A stretch of 19,677 bases of DNA from Candidatus Zipacnadia bacterium (GTDB lineage: Bacteria > Armatimonadota > Zipacnadia > Zipacnadales > Zipacnadaceae), in NCBI GenBank assembly GCA_029821455.1, contig JALGTI010000050.1:1-19677 (forward strand). Direction: 5' to 3'. Position 1 is the stretch's first letter. The number at the start of each line of letters is the position of its first letter. A program made the position numbers and the translations under genes. Below, piece by piece: positions 15,001 through 19,677 of the stretch. The notes beneath the pieces are model-generated. The model did no database searches, was not told the origin of the DNA, and saw only the letters and a list, made by a program, of their open reading frames with translations.

Positions 15001-15179
15001 CCCTGCTCCTTCAAGCCCAGAAAGCTGCCGGGTGGGCCCTTGTGCAGTTCGTGCAGGAGAAACGCCCCTGCCACGCCGATGGCGATGAGCACGAGGATGG
15101 CCAGCAGGACGAGACCGGCTTTCGCGAGTCGGTCTTGAGCGCGAGGCCTCTGTTCGGATTGGGGGGTATCAATATCCAT
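12081..15179 (-). CDS. Membrane-anchored PDZ-PDZ / NifX-like / five zinc-ribbon / NifX-like protein (magnetosome)
   Basis: A 1032-residue protein. Order (residues counted from this start): membrane helix about 22-43; PDZ about 65-160 (GVLVSGVIVGSPADTAGMQEGDIIL in parts); PDZ about 185-275 (DPAGAAAAAGLQPGDVIAAI); a NifX/NifB dinitrogenase-cofactor-like domain about 295-375 (GKIIIATDG, APYFLIVDL, RGIGIPAAQFAINQGAATVI); Ser/acidic linker; five Cys modules between about 437 and 863; a second NifX-like domain about 910-1000 (RAPFFLIIGLG, RGVGIQSAQLVVSEGASAVI). Modules 1-4 share the pattern CxCPxCGTxVxHPxxxxCxxLxCPxCG; module 5 has only two CPSCG knuckles. MamE and MamP of other bacteria carry PDZ plus CXXCH haem motifs, which are absent here. 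Linkers are Pro/Thr/Ser rich with repeats (PQGGMGQSQ twice, an MTI/VxxP motif three times). Start: ATG 15179 has AGAGGAG about 9 bases upstream; an ATG at 15197 overlapping the mamB stop is the alternative. Confidence 0.85.
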   Translation of the reverse strand: MDIDTPQSEQRPRAQDRLAKAGLVLLAILVLIAIGVAGAFLLHELHKGPPGSFLGLKEQGGSVLKTFVGAQVQDLSDDVARQLGLQQPGGVLVSGVIVGSPADTAGMQEGDIILEYGQAAVQRVDHLLQMLSESSPGDEVRFLVDRGGRRRQLYVRLASSPAPADDATLVAGGPQSSTAEDAAPAWGMAIAPLSPLRAQEQNVPANVTGVIVVSVDPAGAAAAAGLQPGDVIAAINRRSIDDLASFYAAIAQSEEVLLELYRSGRLLYVSVEADPARPPTVGVGALLTGAPAAGKIIIATDGASLDSSLAMRFATAPYFLIVDLSTNSATAVANPYATASRGIGIPAAQFAINQGAATVITGRIREALARYQRGELVPTTTASIQGYGYAQQPIEVTGSPSSSSDDSEEEGGYKGQPETIPPMGQATAASSNRPELCVCPICGTTVAHPLMVSCAALTCPVCGGPLVPSSSGLVTTAAPMTVSGPTTMNRGTSESTTPASSPTIAPMTIAAPTQMSRGEPQTYPPPTRPNAAAMTIAGPSTMGPTVQPTAASSPFPSVCICPACGTVVVHPAGVPCASLLCPVCGTRLVNAAVGPTLTAQQAPLPVAPTPQTLPQGGMGQSQRGAAAAPQAPPQGGMGQSQQPAPSGATWPSGAAAQSPGVQTSGPPSDVGPTSAGGAGTGRSQVCVCPVCGTTVAHPAGIPCSQLTCPECGSRLLPGDLGLTSAAWPPGAVAQSPGVQTGGPPGDVGPDTAGSAGANRTEVCVCPVCGTTVAHPAGIPCSQLTCPQCGSRLLRADPTLMSAVPPQASAPSSTSPATNGIWTSTSGMAVWLCPSCGTMIPRGQDDTSSTTSCPSCGTAMLPATAGISLVPSWTQPSGSSTIPVLLTGQTTPAAATANAPTVAIPTTGRTTSAEIAPLFDRAPFFLIIGLGTFRVIPNPNVNDARGVGIQSAQLVVSEGASAVIADNISLEAMNALRDLRVKVYAGVKGTADQALQWFGSDRLTETTVAARPTDDAHSSYRSKEKAKGENVAL
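12771..13232 (-). repeat. Two tandem 231-bp repeats encoding zinc-ribbon modules 3 and 4
   Basis: Two head-to-tail units of 77 codons, each running from WPSG or WPPG through SPGVQT, GPP-DVGP and the Cys module to LxSA. The Cys modules in both copies read VCVCPVCGTTVAHPAGIPCS and continue QLTCPxCGSRLL, and the DNA is nearly identical over these stretches. The offset of exactly 231 bases (for example CAGCAGGCGG at 12801 and 13032) shows a recent in-frame tandem duplication. Confidence 0.9.
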
Positions 15180-15193
15180 GTGTGCTGCTCCTC

Positions 15194-16093
15194 TCATGCA
15201 GCTGGCGGGTGCGTCTCGGCCTCTTCTGCTGGTCTAAGCCGTATGCTGACAGTGCCCACATGCTCCAGGCTGCGCTTAAGGGTGCGGCGCACTTGCGCGG
15301 CAATAGGCTCAGCTTCCAGGACGGTGATGTGGGGCGCTACTCCGACGTCTAGGTTAAAATTGTGCCTCTGCCCCAGGCGACGGCCTCGGACGTCCAGTAC
15401 TCGCCTGACACCAGGCACTGAAGCGGCCGCCTCTCGCACGGCCTCAGTGTCTGCCGACTCCAAGCCGGTATCCGTGAGGCCGCGTATGGCGCCGGTGAGG
15501 ATGCTGGCGCCGGACTTCGCCACCACACCAGCCACGACGATCGCGGCTACAGGGTCCATAAAGGTGAAGCCCAGCCGTGCAGCGCCAGCACCGACCAAAG
15601 CGGCCAGGGACGAGTAGGCGTCGGCCCGATTCTCCCATGCATTTGCGATCATAGATGGACTATTGGCTTGCTTACCGGCGCACAGCGAGTGCCGGCACAT
15701 CAATTCGTTCGCGCCTACCGAGAACAGGAGGGCCATGAGCGCGATTTTATCCGGCGGCTCCTGGGTACCAGCAATGATAGCGGAGACCGCTGACACGGCG
15801 ATAATGACGGTCACGGACAGTAGCAGCACGCCGATGACGCCGGCCACGATGAACTCGATGCCCCCGTAGCCGTACGGATACTTGCGATCAGCCGGCTTGT
15901 CCTGGATCTTGAGGCCAGCCACCAGCAGTGCAGCTACGAGTACATCAGTGCTGGAGTGGACAGCATCGGCCACGAGGGCTCTGCTGCCGCTGATGATGCC
16001 GCAGTACAGCTTGATGACGGCCAGGCCCACGTTGCCCCAGAAGTTGAGGGGTCCGACCAGCCGTATGCATCTTTCGCACTGCCGACACTTCAC
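15194..16093 (-). CDS. mamB: MamB, magnetosome cation diffusion facilitator
   Basis: A 299-residue CDF transporter that loads ferrous iron into the magnetosome vesicle and is needed for vesicle formation. It matches MamB along its length: an N-terminal KCRQCERC cysteine motif, ALVADAVHSSTDVL in helix 2 (D43, H46, D50), KPADRKYPYGYGGIEFI, NELMCRHSLCAGKQANSPS, and IANAWENRADAYSS in helix 5 (E154, D158), then a cytoplasmic domain of about 90 residues. The metal-site spacing matches known MamB and MamM numbering (50 and about 154-159). The start is GTG at 16093, with GGGGAGGAG five bases upstream; its GTGA overlaps the mamQ stop. The longer frame to 16171 lies inside mamQ and is rejected. It lies just upstream of the PDZ/zinc-ribbon gene; MamB-MamE interaction through PDZ domains is known in other species. 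Confidence 0.95.
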   Translation of the reverse strand: MKCRQCERCIRLVGPLNFWGNVGLAVIKLYCGIISGSRALVADAVHSSTDVLVAALLVAGLKIQDKPADRKYPYGYGGIEFIVAGVIGVLLLSVTVIIAVSAVSAIIAGTQEPPDKIALMALLFSVGANELMCRHSLCAGKQANSPSMIANAWENRADAYSSLAALVGAGAARLGFTFMDPVAAIVVAGVVAKSGASILTGAIRGLTDTGLESADTEAVREAAASVPGVRRVLDVRGRRLGQRHNFNLDVGVAPHITVLEAEPIAAQVRRTLKRSLEHVGTVSIRLRPAEEAETHPPAA

Positions 16094-16821
16094 GGCTGCT
16101 CCTCCCCCCGAGGTGATATGCCATGCAGTTCCACCGGCGACCACTCCGAGGCCCCGGTCTGCTCGAACCACTCCGCACGGCGGAAGCCAAATATCAGGGC
16201 GATGGTGCCCCCAGGGAAGCTCGCCACACAGGTGTTGTAGATGTTTACGGCTTCGTTGTATGTCAGGCGCTTTTCCAATACGGTTCTCTCCACATCGGTG
16301 AACTGACTCATGAGTAGCTGGAACGGCTCACCAGTTACCAAATCTGGGTACCGCTCAAAGATGGCGAGCAGCTTGGAAAGCAATTGGCCGAACTCGTCCC
16401 CGGCGGCCATATTGCCGCCGGCGCCTGCGACATTGGGCACACTGCGTGGCGCGCCCCTCACGGACTCGGCCCGCACATCGGCGGCGTGCAGGAATATGTC
16501 GTCTTCGTGGCCCACTAGCTCCCGCACGACGGTGCGGAGTACAGGCACGAGATTGCGGCGCATCTGCACCGCGCTGTCAACCTGCGCCCGAGCCGTGTTG
16601 ACCCGCTGCTGCAGCACCACGAAGGTATTGTAGTAATAGGTCCCGCATATAATCAGCAGCAATCCTGTCAGTATGCCCACTAGCTTCCATGGCCAACCTG
16701 CTCCGAGCACAGCGGCGAGACGGTCGCTGAGGCTGCGCCGGTGCCACGGCGGGGTCATGGCATTGTCCCCACGGCCGGCCGCCCGTGACTTACGCAGTTG
16801 TCGTATGCGTCTAAGCAGCAC
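16090..16821 (-). CDS. mamQ: MamQ, LemA-like magnetosome membrane protein
   Basis: A 243-residue single-pass protein: a basic cytoplasmic N-terminus, a membrane helix at about 43-62 (LVGILTGLLLIICGTYYYNT), then the LemA helical bundle (QRVNTARAQVDSAVQMRRNL). Next come VGHEDDIFLHAADVRAES, a Gly-rich insert, FGQLLSKLLAIFERYPDLVT and the end motif IFGFRRAEWFE, which parallels the FxxGFKRAEYF ending of MamQ from Magnetospirillum. MamQ is essential for magnetosome vesicle formation there. The start is uncertain. GTG at 16821 lies three bases after the mamA stop, while ATG at 16758 (MTPPWHRR) would remove 21 Arg-rich residues; neither has a strong ribosome site. The stop overlaps the mamB GTG, and mamA-mamQ-mamB keeps the canonical order. 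Confidence 0.9.
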   Translation of the reverse strand: MLLRRIRQLRKSRAAGRGDNAMTPPWHRRSLSDRLAAVLGAGWPWKLVGILTGLLLIICGTYYYNTFVVLQQRVNTARAQVDSAVQMRRNLVPVLRTVVRELVGHEDDIFLHAADVRAESVRGAPRSVPNVAGAGGNMAAGDEFGQLLSKLLAIFERYPDLVTGEPFQLLMSQFTDVERTVLEKRLTYNEAVNIYNTCVASFPGGTIALIFGFRRAEWFEQTGASEWSPVELHGISPRGEEQP

Positions 16822-16824
16822 CCG

Positions 16825-17535
16825 TTAGCCCCCAACTTCCTCCAGTGTGAGAGCTTCTTTGAAGCAGGCCAGCGCCTCGGCCTGCATCCCCTTCGTCTCA
16901 TAGGCGAAGCCAAGACTTTGACAGGCCTTGACCGAGGTCGGGTTGATCTCCCGCGCCCGTTTGAAGGCCGCGATGGCCTTGTCGCACTCGCCTTTGCGGT
17001 CATGCAGTATGCCCATGCGATAGTGGGCGGCGAAGTGGTTAGGCTGCAAGGCCGTCACCTTCTTGAGGTGGGCAAACGCCTCCTTATCGGTCTGATTGCG
17101 CATGCACAATATGGCCAGGCGCAGGTGGGCGTCAGGCTGGTCCTCGTCAAGCTCCAGCGCCCGCTGATAGCACCGATAGGCTTCATCGTCGTTACCCATC
17201 TTCTCGTGTACTATGCCCATGCGATACGGGATGGCCGGATCCGGGGGTGCGAGGGTGGCCAGGCGGCGTAGCACGCCGAGAGCGGCGCGATACTTGCCGC
17301 GCTTCTCATGCCGCGCTGCGTCTTTCCAGCACAGCGCGATGGCCTCGTCGGTATGCAGTTCCGTATATCGCTTGTACAGGTCCACGATGCCGCCCGCGAC
17401 TCTGACCGCGGCCATGAGCGGGGAGCGTAGATGGAACGTGAGCGGCATACCCTGGGGCGTTTCCGCTGCCACCGCCTCGGCGCCATTCTGAGAACTTGCC
17501 CTGGGCAGCGTATCCGTCTTGCGTCTGTCTCTCAT
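16825..17535 (-). CDS. mamA: MamA, TPR scaffold of the magnetosome surface
   Basis: A 236-residue soluble protein with about five tetratricopeptide repeats between residues 69 and 232 (for example AIPYRMGIVHEKMGNDDEAY, AAHYRMGILHDRKGECDKAI, ACQSLGFAYETKGMQAEALA). The last repeat and ending LGFAYETKGMQAEALACFKEALTLEE resemble MamA of Magnetospirillum, which ends AFSYEQMGRHEEALPHFKKA. MamA coats magnetosomes and serves as a protein-docking scaffold. The N-terminal 65 residues (VDLYKRYTELHTDEA helix) may be the variable MamA head. Start ATG 17535 with GGTGGAG about 7 bases upstream. mamQ follows at 3 bases or more. TPR proteins are common, so the name rests on context as well as on similarity. 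Confidence 0.85.
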   Translation of the reverse strand: MRDRRKTDTLPRASSQNGAEAVAAETPQGMPLTFHLRSPLMAAVRVAGGIVDLYKRYTELHTDEAIALCWKDAARHEKRGKYRAALGVLRRLATLAPPDPAIPYRMGIVHEKMGNDDEAYRCYQRALELDEDQPDAHLRLAILCMRNQTDKEAFAHLKKVTALQPNHFAAHYRMGILHDRKGECDKAIAAFKRAREINPTSVKACQSLGFAYETKGMQAEALACFKEALTLEEVGG

Positions 17536-17594
17536 TTTGCAACTCCACCTTTACTGAGTGTTTGCGTGCCGATGGTCCGGATGCTCACAGCGGG

Positions 17595-17837
17595 TCATGA
17601 ACTGGGCACCGCGCTGTCGTCTCCGCCAGATCGCTGGCTCGCGGGCGCCGCCGCCGTCTCCTCCGGTGGCGCTGTCTTGAACTGGCTGCTGATGCCGGCG
17701 GCCAGTGCCACCGCACCGACGAATACCAGAAGCATCGGAATCACCACGTTGATCAGGTCCAGAAATACCCACCAGTTCCGCACTATGCCCCATACTCCCA
17801 GTGCAATTGCCACGAATCCGAAGATGATGTGTTTCAT
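17595..17837 (-). CDS. mamI: MamI-like two-helix magnetosome membrane protein
   Basis: An 80-residue protein with two membrane helices, KHIIFGFVAIALGVWGIVRN and VVIPMLLVFVGAVALAAGI, connected by a short WWVFLDL loop, then an Ala/Ser/Thr/Pro-rich tail. The IIFGFVAIALGVWGI..WW pattern and the ALAAG end of the second helix are as in MamI, a small protein required for vesicle formation. The start is ATG 17837 with a GAGGTGA site about 8 bases upstream; a GTG at 17849 lies within that site and is rejected. It lies between the rhodanese gene and mamA (about 60 bases). Confidence 0.75.
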   Translation of the reverse strand: MKHIIFGFVAIALGVWGIVRNWWVFLDLINVVIPMLLVFVGAVALAAGISSQFKTAPPEETAAAPASQRSGGDDSAVPSS

Positions 17838-17888
17838 GCTATCTTTCACCTCAGCTCAGCGTTAGCGCCCGACGGCCAGCCGCACCGC

Positions 17889-18374
17889 TCAAATCACTGT
17901 GCCGTGCCCGGGCACCACTTCGTATGGCCAGGCATCAATGCCTCCGATCAGGTTCTTCACAGCGGCAAACCCATGGGCTACCAACACCCGGCATGCTATC
18001 AGGCTGCTCACCCCTCGCTGACAATACACGATGGTCTCTTTTTGTCTGTCGAGCTGTGCGCAGCGCCACCCAAGCTGCTGCAGTGGCATAGAGATTGCAC
18101 CGGGCAGGTGTCCAGCACTGTATGCAGTCTGCGCCCGTACGTCCAGCAGCGTGAAATCTTCCCCCGCATCCATTTTCTGCTTGAGCTGCGCGGGGCTTAT
18201 ATGCTCGTACCCTGCTGCCGTCGGCGCAGCGGCCTGTGGCGGCTGCGTCGCGCTCACCGGCGCCTGACGCCCTCCCACCACGAGCAGCCCCGGCCAGAGG
18301 ACCGCAAGGGCGACGATCAGCACCGGGGCGAGCGATTTACCTGCCTCCGTGCGCGCTGAAATCCACTGCGACAT
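17889..18374 (-). CDS. Membrane-anchored single-domain rhodanese
   Basis: A 161-residue protein: N-terminal membrane helix (residues 17-35, APVLIVALAVLWPGLLVVGG), Ala/Pro-rich spacer, then a complete rhodanese fold (TLLDVRAQTAYSAGHLPGAI, VYCQRGVSSLIACRVLVAHG, LIGGIDAWP). The active-site loop is CQRGVSS with the catalytic C118 present, so sulfur transfer or a redox thiol function is possible. The domain likely faces the periplasm or the vesicle lumen. The ATG overlaps the end of the CDF gene by 38 bases; TTG at 18380 is an alternative. Rhodaneses are not part of the classic mamAB set, so its fixed place between mamM and mamI positions is notable. Role unknown; supplying sulfur (greigite) or sensing redox state are guesses. 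Confidence 0.85.
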   Translation of the reverse strand: MSQWISARTEAGKSLAPVLIVALAVLWPGLLVVGGRQAPVSATQPPQAAAPTAAGYEHISPAQLKQKMDAGEDFTLLDVRAQTAYSAGHLPGAISMPLQQLGWRCAQLDRQKETIVYCQRGVSSLIACRVLVAHGFAAVKNLIGGIDAWPYEVVPGHGTVI

Positions 18375-19245
18375 ACTCAACCCGTCCTATCCTACGTGCC
18401 ACGGTTTCTTCCACATATGTGGCGATCTCGTCGGCTTCGGCGACAGTGCGGTTCGGGCTTACCTGGATCGTGAGATCAACACCGACCTTGTGTCCTACCT
18501 CTCGCGCGCGTACTGCGCTGACACCCTCCACGCCTGACACTGACCCCGTTAGCGCCTGCAGCCACTCATTTGCCCTCTCTGGCAGTCCCCGGTCCATGCA
18601 GCCGTCGAGGGCCCACTGGAAAATGTGCACGCTGCGCCCCAGGACGAGTGCGGCAATACCGATGGCACCGAGCCCACGCATCACATGAACGCCAAGCATA
18701 ACGGCAGCGAGGCTGAGCACGACTACCAGGGACGAGAATACATTGAGCCGATTGTTCCATGCATTCTGCCTCAGCGCCACACTATCGAGGCGCTTGGCAG
18801 TCTCCGAGATGTAGCGGCACATCAGCTCGTTGGCAAGCGCCGACACAGCCGCTGCCAGCAGCCCGAGGGAGTAGACGGATGCCGTGTACGCCTGCCAGCG
18901 GAAGATGCGCAAGGAGACGAGCAGAATGTCTATGGCGCAGACAGCGATAAGAATGCCTGTCAGACCCAGCAGCACAAACACTACTTTACCGTGGCCGTAC
19001 GGATGCTCTGCATCCCTTGGCTTTCGACTGACACGGAACCCATACAGCGTCGTGGCCGCTACCAAGGCATTCGAGGCCGATTGCAGGCCATCGACAGCCA
19101 GCAAGCTGCAATAGCCTAGCAGGCCGATGGAGAGCTTGAATATCGCCAGCAGTATATTGCCCCAGAAGCTCAGCCAGCATGCCCGCTCTTCGACGGCGGC
19201 GCGCTGTTGGGCGAGTGAGGCGTTGTCCGCTTCGCTGCTGCGCAT
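18337..19245 (-). CDS. mamM: MamM-position CDF protein with an altered metal site
   Basis: A 302-residue cation-diffusion-facilitator paralogue with six helices and a C-terminal domain. KPRDAEHPYGHGKVVFV matches the MamM signature KPLDAEHPYGHGKVEFI, while ANELMCRY recalls MamB. It follows the mamL-like gene, as mamM does in mamAB operons. The transport site is changed: helix 2 reads VDGLQSASN (D52, Q55, N59) where MamB here has ADAVHSSTD, and helix 5 reads NAWNNRLN (N164, N168) where MamB has NAWENRAD. The helix 6 DP motif is RG. Thus the His, the Glu and both site Asp residues are replaced. MamM is known to stabilise MamB, and that role could survive without transport. ATG 19245 has GAGGG about 10 bases upstream. 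I am sure of the family, less so of mamM orthology. Confidence 0.75.
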   Translation of the reverse strand: MRSSEADNASLAQQRAAVEERACWLSFWGNILLAIFKLSIGLLGYCSLLAVDGLQSASNALVAATTLYGFRVSRKPRDAEHPYGHGKVVFVLLGLTGILIAVCAIDILLVSLRIFRWQAYTASVYSLGLLAAAVSALANELMCRYISETAKRLDSVALRQNAWNNRLNVFSSLVVVLSLAAVMLGVHVMRGLGAIGIAALVLGRSVHIFQWALDGCMDRGLPERANEWLQALTGSVSGVEGVSAVRAREVGHKVGVDLTIQVSPNRTVAEADEIATYVEETVARRIGRVEYVAVDFSAHGGR

Positions 19246-19267
19246 GGGTCTGTAGCCCTCTGTGCTG

Positions 19268-19519
19268 CTATTCGGGCTCGAAGTCAGCGGTGCGCTGATT
19301 TGCCCTCTTTACTATCTGCTCCTCGCGCCAGCGGTGCACGAGCTGAGAGAAGTATGCCGTCACCATGCCGCCCAGGAAGCAGCTCAGCATGAGGAAAGCC
19401 ATCCGCACGGGCGTGCGCACGCCGGCGATACGGATCTCTACCAGCTCAAGGTTATCGGCCAGGAAGACGACGATAAGCAGCGCGATCACGCTGGCGGAAA
19501 TTATCCGGAATGTAGCCAT
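19268..19519 (-). CDS. mamL: MamL-like LapA-domain two-helix membrane protein
   Basis: An 83-residue protein with helix 1 (RIISASVIALLIVVFLADN), a LELVEIRIAG beta-like segment, helix 2 (RMAFLMLSCFLGGMVTAYFS) and a charged tail (HRWREEQIVKRANQRT). This is the DUF1049/LapA layout, which MamL also shows, including a basic C-terminal tail. MamL is needed for vesicle formation in Magnetospirillum, and mamL precedes mamM there, as here. There are two adjacent ATG codons. The second (19519) overlaps the upstream protease stop as TGATG, with GGTGA six bases before it; the first lies three bases farther upstream. Confidence 0.75.
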   Translation of the reverse strand: MATFRIISASVIALLIVVFLADNLELVEIRIAGVRTPVRMAFLMLSCFLGGMVTAYFSQLVHRWREEQIVKRANQRTADFEPE

Positions 19520-19677
19520 CATTGATCACCGTAAACCGCGCGGACAATGAGCCCCTTGGCCTGATTGATCGGTATGGCGAAGCCGATGCCACTGAAGACG
19601 CCTGTGGGAGCGTAAATGGCCGTGTTGATGCCGATAACTTCGCCTTGGATGTTCACCAGGGGGCCGCCGCTGTTGCC
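19519..19677 (-). CDS. C-terminal end of a second MamE/MamO-type HtrA protease (partial)
   Basis: Fifty-two residues in frame with the window edge, starting exactly at the catalytic-serine motif GNSGGPLVNIQGEVIGINTA and ending FAIPINQAKGLIVRAVYGDQ. Most positions are identical to the end of the complete protease at 11257-12084, including IYAPTG, and the DNA is also similar. No PDZ follows: the stop comes just after the protease domain. The Ser is intact; the His and Asp lie outside the window. Its place before the mamL-like gene corresponds to mamE in the classical order. Confidence 0.88.
   Translation of the reverse strand, partial: GNSGGPLVNIQGEVIGINTAIYAPTGVFSGIGFAIPINQAKGLIVRAVYGDQ

Noticed and set aside
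12081..15179. Possible c-type haem (magnetochrome) sites in the PDZ protein
   Set aside because: All Cys pairs are CPxCG, never followed by His as CXXCH. The pattern is that of zinc-ribbon knuckles.
12132..15617. Many long plus-strand frames opposite the PDZ/zinc-ribbon gene and mamB
   Set aside because: Shadows produced by high GC and few stops; none shows a domain, and all oppose well-supported genes.

Overview
The window reads as part of a magnetosome gene cluster from a deep-branching, high-GC magnetotactic bacterium, followed downstream by an iron-uptake operon and then by ordinary and decaying chromosomal genes. Almost every real gene is on the minus strand, so transcription runs from right to left. 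The lineage cannot be fixed from this sequence. A prepilin-like gene with the C-terminal 'DGHAKW' signature, a secreted TIM-barrel glycosidase-like protein and a sugar isomerase remnant are typical of Planctomycetota, Armatimonadota, Hydrogenedentota or related phyla rather than of Proteobacteria.

Right part (about 7.9-19.7 kb), in order of transcription: the C-terminus of a MamE/MamO-type HtrA protease (cut by the window edge), MamL-like LapA-domain protein, MamM-position CDF protein, membrane-anchored rhodanese, MamI, MamA (TPR), MamQ (LemA), MamB (CDF), a 1032-residue PDZ/NifX-like/zinc-ribbon protein, a complete MamE/MamO-type protease without PDZ, a GLGLGLG-containing small membrane protein, a 113-aa unknown, a coiled-coil/HEAT protein, a 72-aa single-pass membrane protein, a second coiled-coil protein and a probable outer-membrane beta-barrel. 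The E-L-M-I-A-Q-B relation resembles the known mamAB operon. Several junctions overlap by 1-4 bases (TGATG, ATGA, GTGA), which argues for one co-transcribed, translationally coupled unit.

Unusual points of the cluster: there is no CXXCH magnetochrome motif anywhere in it. Instead a PDZ-PDZ protein carries five Cys-rich zinc-ribbon-like modules between two NifX-like domains, and the protease is a separate gene, so MamE looks split. The CDF protein in the mamM position has Asn or Gln at the positions that bind metal in MamB. Two coiled-coil genes share a gapless 405-bp paralogous segment.

Middle (5.2-7.2 kb): feoA-feoB, overlapping by ATGA, with a DtxR/IdeR-like iron box upstream of feoA. Ferrous uptake beside mam genes fits iron supply for magnetite or greigite.

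Left part (1-5.1 kb): a broken sugar-isomerase gene on the plus strand, a secreted 5'-nucleotidase, an IS3-type transposase remnant, a secreted glycosidase-like protein and a shrunken prepilin gene. Pseudogenes and the insertion-sequence scar cluster here, so the boundary of the magnetosome region probably lies near 5.1 kb. No tRNA, rRNA or CRISPR array was seen.
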